Source: Sinonovacula constricta
Taxonomy: Eukaryota > Mollusca > Bivalvia > Cardiida > Solecurtidae
Direction of reading: 5' to 3'
Length of the DNA: 64,000 nucleotides
NCBI GenBank assembly: GCA_007844125.1
Contig: CM017559.1
Location: forward strand, 34,521,312-34,585,311
Shown here: piece by piece, positions 31,960 to 43,559 of the stretch
Numbering within the stretch: position 1 is the stretch's first letter
Layout: every line of letters begins with the position of its first letter
The notes under the pieces: generated by a model
Database searches by the model: none
What the model saw: the letters and a program-made list of their open reading frames with translations, nothing else
Told to the model about the DNA's origin: nothing
Made by a program: the position numbers and the translations under genes

Positions 31960-32423
31960 TTAAAAGTGGGATCCGACAGTTTGCCTATATCTTATATATT
32001 TAACATCTCTTCAGTGGTATACGTGCACAATTCTAGAATAAACTTATACTTTATTTTAAGTAAAGCCTATTTATAACATTAATTGTTCGAAAGTACATAT
32101 TGTGAAATATATGCATTGAATGACAGTTATTTCCAAATCAGTAAATAATCACGATGGAGATTTTAGCTGAAAATAAAATATCGACGTCCGTGCTGATTAC
32201 CAGGGTGACCATGTAAAGTCATCTCTAAATTTAGTAGTCACGTTTTAAAAATAGCTAACTGTGCAGCGTGGCTCGGATAGAAAATACTTCTTTTGTAATG
32301 ACAAGTGTTATCCTTACTTTTTACCAGGCACCAGTAAACATCATTTCGAAGGATCTTTGCAGAAAATAGTTTATTAAGTTGCAAGAGAGAAAAAAAGAGA
32401 AAACTATCGGATACCGCCATTAA
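31960..32423 (+). mobile_element. ~490-bp inverted-repeat element (family 1), copy e
   Basis: Ends TTAAAAGTGGGATCCGACAG and ATCGGATACCGCCATTAA. Interior includes tatcgacgtccg, agctaactgtgcagcgtggc and gcaccagtaaacatcatttc. Slightly shorter (464 bp) than the others. Confidence 0.85.
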
Positions 32424-33196
32424 GTCAGCAATTTGAGTGAAAGTTTGGTGTACATTTATTGATAAAAATCGTATAGCTGTTAAATGGAGTAAATAAAAAA
32501 CACGATGCAATTGTATTTGATTTTTTTATGTTTACTTGGTAAAAAAAACAGACAAACTTAAACTTTATGAAATACCTGTATAAGAAAGTATAATCTTTTG
32601 GTGTCTCTTTTCTCGCGAAAAAAATTTTCTTAACAAAGATCAATAGATTGTATCAATTAAAGCCTCGCCAACGTCGAATATCTGTTTAAAAGATATTTCG
32701 TATTGAATTTGTATCGTCTGTCTCTATTAAGATATGAAATAGTGTAGAATATTTCCCTTCAGACATACGCAATGGAGGCATTGTTGCTGTTGGCGCTGAA
32801 GTTACTGACTATCATAAATGATGTCAAAATTGTATTCGTTGAACGTGTACGTGGTAATCTGGAAATCACAAAGTGGCAAATTGGAAATAGATTTACTGCA
32901 GTCCGAAGGGCCTGTAAACTTTGATGCCGAAATAGTTCAATTCTCTGTATAAGTTTATGTAGTAAAGCTCTTATTTATTATGAAATGCTGGTAAATTGAT
33001 TGCTAGGTTCATTAGTAGTTCTTGCTGCAGACGATTGTTGTAAAAACATTGAAATTGGTATGTGTGACATCACTGATGATTAAATACTAGGCCTAATCAG
33101 CTAGGTACAAAATTGTAAGTGGTAGGGTTTGTTAATGGGAATTTATTGGAATTAGTAGTGCAGTAAACTCATATGCATCAAAAGTGACAAAGTACA
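32424..33196. other. AT-rich stretch with nothing recognised
   Basis: No exon-like segment or clear repeat seen. Confidence 0.4.
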
Positions 33197-33197
33197 C

Positions 33198-33445
33198 TTA
33201 CTAAATGCGTTATGCCACACCCAACTGAGATTATCCGGTGTACAGTACACACAGTTATTGCGTTATGCCACTCCCTACTGTTATTGTCCAGTGCACAGTT
33301 CACACACTAATTGCTTTATAACCCCTTTCCCACTGTGATTATCCAGTACACAGTACACACATTAATTACTTTATGACCTTCTCCACCATGACAGTCCCGT
33401 ATACAGGAAACAAAATAATTAGTTTATGGCCCTTTCTAATGTTAT
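33198..33445 (+). repeat. 53-bp tandem repeat, about 4.5 degenerate copies
   Basis: Landmarks gcgttatgcca, ttgctttataa, ttactttatga and agtttatggcc recur at 53-54 bp steps, each followed by attatccagtacacagtaca-like sequence. Confidence 0.75.
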
Positions 33446-33874
33446 ATCACAGCATGGTCAAATCTTATTATGATACTTAATGCTGGCTGAGATGTTTCAG
33501 CCTTGGGTTTATTTGGTGGTTATTGGCACAGATGATGGCAGTGCTTGTAGAAATAAACTTCGAAGAATTTGCTTGATCTTAGGGTTTTGGGGCAATTCAG
33601 AACTTGTTTCTCCTTCTCTTTAACATTCTGCTCTTTTAATAAACAATTATTTAAACATATCACTGAGCATATAGCTTGTTACCATGCATGTCTGCAATTT
33701 TTCATCACCGGAATTTTATTCCGAGCAATAAAATTACTTCCAAAAGATTTTTTTTTTTAAACTGCTTAAATTGTAGCAGCACTTTAATAGACCATTGAGG
33801 TGGTTTTTATAAATAGGTTATAAATATATCTACCCGTTGAATTTATAGCAGAAAGTATTGCTAACAAATAACTA

Positions 33875-34090
33875 ACTAAGTTACCTTCACTGAGTTAATT
33901 TCGGTAAAACGACAATAAAATCACTTCACCACACGCTTGCTTTCGATTTAACTTTCATCAAATTTACCTTTGAAATAAATTTATTAGATTATTACAATAT
34001 TTTCTTGAATTAGACGATCTCTTTCTTGACACTTTAATGGTCCATATTACATTTTTTAAACCTTTCTTATTCCGTTTTAGAGGTCAATCA
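33875..34090 (+). repeat. dispersed repeat block P, copy 3
   Basis: See 27455-27680; shares gagttaatttcgg, gatttaactttcatc, ttgaattagacgatctcttt. Confidence 0.55.
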
Positions 34091-34756
34091 CTCCTTCACT
34101 TTTACGTCACTTTTATAACTTATTAGTCTCCACGCTATGGTGTATATTGGGGCTACGTGTATATATTAAAGTAAGAATTATGGCCCTTTGTCATATTTAT
34201 TAATTGTAATATGTCCGCGCAATTTCTCGGTTACTATTGGTCACAGTTGGAATTATAATTCACATTTATAAGTACAGCCTAGGTACGCATGTCCCATATT
34301 TATTTATTTTACTTTTTCTAAACCTGTTTAAACTTACTTTTATGGTATATTAACTTCAATTGAAGAATATAATTAACAAGCAATTTCTGTGAGTAGAATC
34401 AATAACGTTAAATTTCATTTGCTGATTTTGTCCTATATTTCAATCTGTGTCTATGTCTCAAAAGGTTTAGACAACTTATCCTATGACTTTAAACAGTCTC
34501 GATTGGTCGAAAGCTGATCTCGTTGTAGTCAATAAAAATAATATCAATTCCGAAGAAAATTATATTGGCGCTAATACACATGCACGTTATAGCACATAAT
34601 ACAAAAGATGGTGTTGTTATATTCAAGATTAAGCAATATTTAATATAGACGATATTTGTCTCTATTGAGAAACACCACTTTTAAAAATGAATTTGGCACC
34701 CTTAAAGTTATGTACTTTTATTGTTTTTACTAAATGGGGGTAAGCAAATGCTTAGA

Positions 34757-34951
34757 GGGTCGCCCGTGGCGTAGTGGTAGACTCGCTGATTGTTAACTCC
34801 TCTGACTCACCTCGTGGGTTTGAGTCGCGCTCGGGGCGAAGTACGTAATGTATGAAGGTCTACCAGCTGACTTGCGGTGCGCCGGTTGTTCTATTTATAC
34901 ATCTACCTGTGGTCTTCCTCAACCAAAGAGAGGGGGTGATATAATGATCAA
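34757..34951 (+). mobile_element. tRNA-derived SINE (family 1), plus orientation
   Basis: Head CGCCCGTGGCGTAGTGGTAG (A box), B box GTGGGTTTGAGTCGC, then agctgacttgcggtgcgcc, tgtggtcttcctcaacc and tgatataatgatca. A well-preserved copy. It is a SINE rather than a tRNA gene because of the conserved 3' extension. Confidence 0.8.
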
Positions 34952-35129
34952 AAATGGTCGCTGTAATGTATTTAAAAACTTAAACAAAATATAACAAAAA
35001 CAAAAAAACAAACAAAAAACAACAACAGGGAAATGCTAAGAGCAAAGTCTTTATTTAAATGTCATTTTACTGTAAATTTGCAAAAAAATATAATTAGTAG
35101 TTAACTAAACAAAAAATCTATTAGATTCA

Positions 35130-35490
35130 GCTTTTTTTATTTAACGAGAAATCATTGTGATTCACAGTTTAATCCCGCAATGTTCAGGGAAACCGTCTCG
35201 ACCATCAAACACTTTACCTGAACTCTCTTTAAAAAAGTTTCATTCAAACTAAATGTCTCCAACCATGAAATCAAACAAATATTCGCGATACAAATAAAAA
35301 ATGAAAGGCTCGTAAAGGTGCCAAAAAACAACCATCATATGAACAGACAGACTCTCGATGAAGTTTGAATTACCATGGTCGGAGACAGATGACTCCGGTT
35401 TCCAGACCAGTTCATGAAAAACTAAATTCGCCCAAATATAACTCCTTCTGATCTCTTCTCCCATTTGACGGGATCAAATTTTTAACAGTG
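35130..35490 (+). repeat. dispersed repeat block S, copy 2
   Basis: Aligns with 29850-30210 (aaccgtctcgaccatcaaac, gacagactctcgatgaag, gactccggtttccagacc, acgggatcaaatt). Confidence 0.55.
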
Positions 35491-35534
35491 ATCTGGATAA
35501 AGTTTAATCTTTAAATGCGCTTAGAAGTCGCCTT

Positions 35535-35875
35535 TCATTTGAGGCCAATCAGAAGCTACGAAAATTCAAATTCCTAAGCGATTTATTTCAATAAAACTCC
35601 TTTCCCCTTTTACAATGAACAACATTAATCGAATGACTTCTCCCCTTATGACGACAAGTTTGAACACATCAAGACAATTGACAGTTTGAATGACAGTTTT
35701 ATGGGGCGGATTACATGTCATTTTGGTAGAACAGGTAGAAGTGAGGCGGGGACTTCTAAGTCGGATAAAATCAATTAAGACGTTTCATAGAAAATAGAAG
35801 CATGCACTCGATGCGCTCGTTTCGACTTCTATTTTCTATAGAAGCGTCTTAACAGACTCTATTTATAGTCTTTCG
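35535..35875 (+). repeat. dispersed repeat block T with terminal hairpin, copy 1
   Basis: Nearly matches 49585-49945: ccaatcagaagcta-gaaaat, tgacgacaagtttg, ttatggggcggattacatgt, gtgaggcggggacttctaag. The end forms a hairpin: aagacgtttcatagaaaata and tattttctatagaagcgtct pair around a loop that includes gcatgcactcgatgcgctcg. Confidence 0.7.
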
Positions 35876-35881
35876 GTATGT

Positions 35882-36016
35882 TTAAAGGTAGTATTAGTTA
35901 ATCTCTATCAAATGCATGTAAGAATATTTTTTCCGCTCTTTTGGGGAATTTAGGCATAATTTCTGCATAAAATCATATTTAAGTCTAAGTAAAGACGATT
36001 TATTATTATAATTATA

Positions 36017-36066
<50 letters not shown>

Positions 36067-36443
36067 CTGTAGACAGTAGACAGTACAAATTGAAAAAAAA
36101 ACACCTCTAAATATGCATTCTTTCAAAATCTATAAATAAGCATGAAGCTAATATATGCTAAAAATAGATATCGACGTCATAGCGGATTACACGGAAGACA
36201 ATATATCGTGATCTCAAAAGTGTGATGTCACGTGGTTTTATTAGATTAAAAATACTCATCTCCGCAGCGTGGCCTAGATAGGAAATACCTGTTTGCAATT
36301 ACTAGAGGGATTTATCCTCCACTGTCCATATAGGTCTGGGGCATTAATGAACAGCATTTGGCAAGAGCTTTTTCAGGTAATAATGGCTTATTTGGTTAAT
36401 TGAACAAGAAATATTTGCTCAAAACCGTCGAATATCACCTTAA
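35882..36443 (+). mobile_element. ~490-bp inverted-repeat element (family 1), copy f, with internal (TTA)n
   Basis: Starts TTAAAGGTAGTATTAG and ends CGAATATCACCTTAA. Interior has aaaaatagatatcgacgtca, catctccgcagcgtggccta and gataggaaatacctgtttgc. A pure (TTA)n tract at about 36001-36066 sits where copy a has unique sequence and explains the extra length. Confidence 0.8.
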
Positions 36444-36467
36444 AAGGCAAACAAAGAAAGAAATGTT

Positions 36468-36656
36468 ACATCAACCGCCTGAATAATGGAAGGCAGATTC
36501 AAATTTATTGGCGGCATCGATCCAAACCGTGGATTAAACGAAATGCAAGAGGCAGTGAGACATCTGAAACATCTTCTCTGACAGCTGAATGTACCAGATT
36601 TTTGTAAATCCGTATTTATAGGTTTGGGGAGGGGGGGGGGGGGGGGGGGGGGGGGT
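36468..36656 (+). repeat. dispersed repeat R (half 1) ending at a G25 run
   Basis: Contains aaatttattggcggcatcga, tgcaagaggcagtgagacat and ctgacagctgaatgtaccag; followed by a run of 25 G at 36631-36655. Confidence 0.6.
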
Positions 36657-36918
36657 TGGAACACAAACCAACATGCAATGAAAGGTACTTAGAGTGGCAC
36701 TTCATGTTTGATTCTAATTTAAACAAATGGGTCAGACTCGCAATTCAGGAGTGTATGCTCTCGTTTCATTGTAAGCGTTGTATTTGTGTCATTTGTCTTT
36801 TTCAGGGGAGTGGGTAATTTTAATAGTGTAGACTATTTTGTCTTTTGACTTACTAATATGAAGCAATGTTTCTAATTCGGATGGCTTAGTTTTAATAGAT
36901 TATGATAAATAATCAAAT

Positions 36919-37190
<272 letters not shown>

Positions 37191-38119
37191 TTTGTTTCTT
37201 GAATGTGGACGTGTTGGTGTGAATATCAGACAGTGGAGATTTGTCTTTAATCGTTTTGGTATTGTAGTATAGCAGGATCCTTACACCGTTTATGTCAAAC
37301 AACTCTACAGTGAACATTCTTGTGCGCACGAAACTATCTGGTGGTAAATATGTGCTGATGGTGGATTGCTTGTAGAACTAGTGAAACACATTGTGAAGGA
37401 AGTAATTAATTGCTTCACTTGACAGGTCGAATTGTTGGTTATATTTGACAGTGAATATATGTATAATTAAAGATCTCTACGCAGAACTAAATGCTTTAGA
37501 TCCGCTCGCTACAGAAGATATACAATTCATAAGCATTTTTCTTTTCTTAGACTGAAGTATAACATTATATTATATACAGTTTGACCATTAATGTTTGAAG
37601 TTTTGGTTAACGTGACACGTTAATTATCTATATGTATATTTGTTGTAAAGATGATGTATACTACTATATGTACAAATCTTAAATAAAATGTCCGCTCAGT
37701 TCTGTTCATTGGTTTTTGTATCAACTATCCTACACTTGATCTAACAGTTTACAATACGCATTAATAAACCTACAAGAAATGCATCGTGATTAAGATAATA
37801 ATTTATTTATTTTCCTTAATTATTAGGTAAGGCTCAACCTCAATAAAATGCATTTTGAAAAACGTTGGTGTTCTGTATATAACCGAATGCATCATTGACG
37901 AATATTTCATCTACGAATGTTTACACATATGTTAGTAAACATAAATGCATTATGCGTGATATCGAAAGGAATTGGTAGTTTTATGTCTTAATCTTTTATG
38001 CCAAAGTCAATAAATTACAGCACCACACCATACCTTCATTGAACTACACAACCCAGAAGCTACGCTAAGCAAAACATATAAAACAGTTCTTTGTAATGAG
38101 ACCGGCTTTAAATGTGTAT

Positions 38120-38345
38120 AATGTAAATGTATTTGCATTGCAAAATACGGCACACAAAACAAATAATCCTCCAAATAAATATCCCAGTCTGACTATTGGA
38201 AATCGCCATTTGAAAAAAAGATAAGCTAATAAGAGCAGGAATAATTGTTATTTGCATTTATGTTGTAGACAGACAACCGAATTAACGAATGGTGGTTTGT
38301 GTTCTGTTTGGAACGTAAGTAGAATAACAATTTGACGATTTCGCT
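38120..38345 (+). repeat. dispersed repeat R (half 2)
   Basis: Related to 42680-42915, 46410-46640, 56555-56760 and 59795-60005: gcattgcaaaata, cccagtctgactattggaaa, cagacaaccgaatt and a tctgtttggaacg segment. Confidence 0.5.
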
Positions 38346-38871
38346 GAAATGTAAAACATAACATCGTTGCGCATTGACATTTCTACAAAAACACAAAACA
38401 GAAAATAAATTTTGAAAAGTCACCTTTTCAACATGAAAACTTAAGTTTAAAAGGTATTATTTGAAATTGAGAAACTATGAAAAAAGGTAAAAAAGCATTA
38501 AAATCATCAAGAAAACTATCTTTGGGAATAAATTCAAATGCCAAAATGGCATTTTAGCATCTTAGATAATTGCAGGTTGTATATAATCTGTAACACGTTT
38601 AAATACAACATCTTAAAAATGATATTTTAATGTCATTTAAAACGTAATGTGATTTTTTAAACATATTTATAGATGTCTTAACAATTCAAATGTGCCAAAG
38701 TTTACTTTAAATTTAAGATTCAAAACCACTTTGATATTTTAAGTTTACTTTAAAGTATGCAAGATACTGGGGAAACTACCGCGTAGCTTTTATCCTATAA
38801 CAAGCTTAAGACGAGTCTGAGACAGACAAATGTTATAATGTTTCACATCTTACAGAGTCATTTTATTAGGA

Positions 38872-39820
38872 ATACTTGACATAGACACCGTGTGTCCAAC
38901 TGATTACATTTATACTTGATATAGACACCGTGTATCCAACGTGATTACTTTTATACTTGACATAGACACCGTGTATCCAACGTGATTACTTTTATACTTG
39001 ACAAAGACACCGTGTGTCCAACATGATTACTTTTATACTTGACATAGGCACCGTGTGTCCAACGTGATTACATTTATACTTGACAAAGACACCGTGTGTC
39101 CAACGTGATTACATTTATATTTGACAAAGACACCGTGTGTCCAACGTGATTACATTTATACTTGACATAGACATCGTGTATTTAACATGCTTACATGTTA
39201 ACTTGACATAGACGCCGTGTGTCCAACGTGATTACTATTATACTTGACATAGACACCGTGTTTCCAACGTGATTACATTTATACTTGACACAGACACCGT
39301 GTATCCAAAATGACTACTTATATACTTGACATAGGCCCCGTGTGTCCAACGTGCTTACATTTATACTTGACATAGACACCGTGTTTCAAACGTGATTACA
39401 TTTATACTTGACATACCTACCGTGTATTTAACATGACTACTTATATACTTGACATAGGCACCGTGTGTCTAACATGCTTACATTTATACATGACATAGAC
39501 ACCGTATTTCCAACGTGATTGCATTTATACTTGACATAGACACCGTGTATCCCACGTGCTTACATTTATACTTGACATAGACACCGTGTGTCCAACGTGA
39601 TTACTATTATACTTGACATAGACACCGTGTTTCCAACGTGATTACATTTATTCTTGACATAGACACCGTGTATCCAACGTGATAACATTTATACTTGACA
39701 TAGACACCGTGTATCCAACATGATTACTTTTATACTTGACATAGGCACCGTGTATTTAACGTGATTACATTTATACTGACATAGGCACCGTGTGTCCAGT
39801 GCGATTACATTTATACATGA
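38872..39820 (+). repeat. 41-bp minisatellite array, about 23 copies
   Basis: Unit landmarks tacttgacatagacaccgtg, tgtccaacgtgattacattt recur every 40-41 bp with frequent point changes (tagg for taga, atgctt for gtgatt). No unique spacers, so not CRISPR-like. Confidence 0.97.
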
Positions 39821-40244
39821 GACCTTTCCGCCGTCTGTCAGCCATCGTGTCTTCAGCTATCTTACATATAACCATGTGTGTGGGGGCGTGGGTGGGGTAC
39901 TTTTCTTTAAATATAGTTTTGCTAAGCAAACATAAAAAATCGAAAAGCTAAAGTTTAAAATAAATAACAATTACTGGCAAATGTTCTGTAAATACCTTGT
40001 AACTGCATTGGCACCTTTAAAATCTAATGGCATTTGAATTCACCAAATAAAAATGTGAACACATATATTAAAAAGTAAAAAATATCACCATTTCCAATCA
40101 TTAAAATACTACCCTAATATCTTATGATGCTTGTAAAAACGACTAGAATAGTACCACCGGTATGGAAACATTCTCATATAGAATATAGTGAATAAACTAG
40201 AAGATATATACTTTTGCTGTCAGTTAAAATCCGTCTGTAGTAAT

Positions 40245-40297
40245 GGTGTTCGTGTGTGTGTTTGTGTGTGTGTGTGTGTGTGGGGGGGGGGGGGGGG
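40245..40297 (+). repeat. (GT)n followed by G16 run
   Basis: A (TG)n tract running into 16 consecutive G (40282-40297). Confidence 0.9.
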
Positions 40298-42334
40298 CAG
40301 TATTTCTTGACGTCATCCACAACATTGATTACAATCCAAATGCATAATCCACACATTTAAAAGAGTATGCTTTCAGCCTGACGAAATCGTTTAAACATTA
40401 TTACATTTGAACATCTTCAAGTATCTCTTAATTTAATTAATATGAGACTTAAGTACAAATTGTGTCAAATATTTTTGGGGTGAATCAATATTGAGACATT
40501 GTATAAAGTTAAGTTAAAAGAAATATTGTGTAAATTTGAGATGTAAATGTGTCATACTTCTCTTTAACTGAACTTGATAGAGGTAAAGCGCAACATGTGC
40601 ATGCTTCATACTGTAGATATATACTACTATCTCCAGATATATGTATTGGAACGTCTAATGGCTTAGGACACAGTATTTTCCAGAGGGAACAAGGTGCATG
40701 TGATTAAATATAAAAACATATTCAAGTATTCAAAATACATCTGACTTAATCACACGATTAAATATACGACTTATTTTATATGCTTTCTAAACAATATTAT
40801 TAGTAAATAATATGTATTATAAATATAAAATTATCAATAACATTACCATCATTCATATAATTAACAGTGTCACTGCAAAGTTTCATTTATGCAAAACTCT
40901 GGTACAAGACTAACCTTTCAACGATCTCATTTTGCTGGATCAGTAATGGCTCGGCTTGGCCAATGAGTTTATATTAATACCGTAACATTAGGAAACATAG
41001 TCATTTGTCAAACGTCGGCTCGGGTCTGAAATGAATTATTTATCTGTCTTATTGCCAGGTCTCGAATAAAGTCTTGAGAAATGGTTGGAGCGACTAGGTT
41101 AGATCATGTAAACACTAACACGATGGTTGATTTAGTGATTGTGTCCAGGTCAGATGGATATAAATAGTAAAACACTTATGTGGGAATCAAACACTTGGAA
41201 AATGTTGAATATATTTTTAAACAGGGATTTAATAACAGAATTCAACAAAACATTTTTAAAATAGGAAACAAAACGTCTCTTTGTAACTTATTCAAACACA
41301 AAAGAACAAATAGAATGATTTTTCTTATTAATATTAAATGTAGTGGAAATTGTATTCGTTCAAAATTGAAGTAAAAGGTGGTCACAGAGACAAATAGTCT
41401 CTCAGTTTACAGGAAATGACTGGTAAATGCGTGTGATCAAAGAGTAAGTTCTGATGGAGAATTTCCGATTGTGCGTGTAAGTATAACTAATAAAGTAGTA
41501 GAACAGATAAATTGCAACAACACTAAGAGAAGGAGTATCGATCAAAGGGTATCATCTGGTCCAAATTGACGAAAGCATTACACATTTATTTAGTCTTCAG
41601 CTGTTAACAAACACCTTTTGTAAACTATATATTATACATTTCGACAAAAGCTACATCAGACTCACTATAACTTCCGATAATAGAAACCATTACATTTAAT
41701 ACTTTCTATATGATTTCGCATTCTAACTTAAGTTAGGTCTAAAACAAATGCTAATAGCTGCTACCAGATTCGACCAAATTAACAGAGTTTGAAGTTAACT
41801 ACTACTACATACACCCCTGTGATCTGAATCTAAAAGTCCTAAGAGCGCCCTTTCTTTTCGATTGCTTGCGGTAGGTTAACATTGTCAAATTCGAACCTTT
41901 CATCTAGTCAGTGAATAATATACCTATGCGTGGCTCATTCATTAATCTGCATTCCATGTACAGCTGAATTACAAAATACAATAAACCTCCAGTTTAATCA
42001 CACAACAATAGTATTAGTATCATTTGAAGCAGGCCTGGACACAAATGACATATCAAGTCTCCTAGACATACATATTTGTTCTGCACACGCACTACTTCTT
42101 CCCAGGCATGAATAACTGACCGCGAGTAGTCAATGTCGTGCAGGGTCAATGCTGTGTTCTTTTGAAATCCAGCTTCCTCATAACTCTCGACACCGCTCAA
42201 AGTGCCAACTTGTATAAAATCTATTCATTGCTTCATAGTGAACATTCTTTTGATTTCTTATTAACAATTTTCGAGTCTTGTTTTCTTTATTTGCATAATT
42301 ATGCTCACCAGATACACATCATCCTTCTTTATTG

Positions 42335-42915
42335 GGTTTGACAAAAACAAACAGAATAAATACTACATTGGCAGTCTCATTAATTGAAAGCAAATTGAAA
42401 TTCATTTGCAGCATTGATTTGGATTAAGGATTGTTTTCAAAATTAATGGAAACAATTCAACTGAAAGAAAGTTGAATACGCTGACATGTTAGATTTTAAA
42501 CTTGTATAAACAAATGGGGCTGACGCGTGATGATAGTATGTCTATACTATTTACATTACAGATACTGAATGTTGATTGCTCATGTGTGAAGCAATAAATT
42601 AGTGACTGGTTTTTTCTATGTCAAAGAGACTTATCCCAGATTTCACATTTGTAGCAGTTACACCAGCTTTAAATGAGAATTATACGTTTGCATTACAAAA
42701 TTATTTGAAAAAAATACAAGAAATGTACCAAAATAAATCGCCCAGTCTGGGTTTTGAAACTTTCCATTGAATTAAACATAGTTTGCAACGGAAGAGGAAT
42801 CGGTATAGTGTTGTGCTTATTCAATTGGTAGACAGACAGCTGAATTGCTATATAACACAAATAGGTTCGGTTCGGAAAGGCAGTAAAATTATAATATAGT
42901 TGTTTAACATACACT
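42335..42915 (+). repeat. dispersed repeat R, both halves (within unit A)
   Basis: First half: attgaaagcaaattgaaatt, catttgcagcattgat, acaaatggggctgacgcgtg. Second half: gcattacaaaattatttg, cgcccagtctgggttttgaa, cagacagctgaattg and ttcggttcggaaag. Confidence 0.65.
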
Positions 42916-43411
42916 TCGGGCACAGATTTTCAAACGAGAAATTATTTGTAAAAAGGAAACTTATTTATGTTGGACAGTCGATTTTACAACATGTTAAATA
43001 TATCCATTTGCGCAGTTAGATAGAACACAGAAACAACATTATTTTTTTAATACAAATTACTGTCACAACAAGAAATTCCGTAATGATAATAAATCAGATA
43101 TTTCATTAAGTGGTGTAAACACCGGGTTTTAACTCTACCACATTATAACTTTGTTGAGAAGAGCAGAAACGTTCTAGTAATTTGTACCACATAGAAATCT
43201 AAAATTAAATGTTTGTGTGTTTTGTTTCACTGAAACATTAAATTATATATAAAAATATACATATGTATACATATATATTTATAACATCATAATGGCACAA
43301 TATAAATATATGATATTAAAAAAACAACTACCAAATTGTGCATTCATACTTTTAACCTTGACCATGAAACTTCTTACCTAGCCCAACACAATAGATTTCT
43401 GAGGCATCTAT

Positions 43412-43413
43412 GA

Positions 43414-43485
<72 letters not shown>

Positions 43486-43525
43486 GTTATTATTATTATT
43501 ATAATTATTATTATTATTATTATTA
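43412..43525. repeat. (AAT)n-(TTA)n palindromic microsatellite
   Basis: About 70 bp of AAT units, then cttg, then about 40 bp of TTA/ATT units, so the tract can fold back on itself. Confidence 0.93.
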
Positions 43526-43559
43526 ATGGCGGTGGTTATATGTATATAAATATATATTA

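Larger units (their letters stand above)
40070..42960 (+). repeat. tandem segmental duplication, unit A
   Basis: Near-identical over long stretches to 43560-46740: ttttgctggatc-gtaatggc, ctcggcttggccaatgagtt, gtcaaacgtcggctcgggtc, ttgccaggtctcgaataaag, later aaatggggctgacgcgtg and gcattacaaaat. No gene is recognised in it. Confidence 0.85.

Noticed and set aside
34757..34840. Functional tRNA gene
   Set aside because: A and B boxes are present but the acceptor stem is not complete and a conserved SINE tail follows; the same holds for the heads at 24699, 36919 and 45768.
38872..39820. CRISPR-like regular array
   Set aside because: Adjacent repeats with no unique spacers, in a eukaryotic context; the same applies to the 37-bp and 50-bp arrays.
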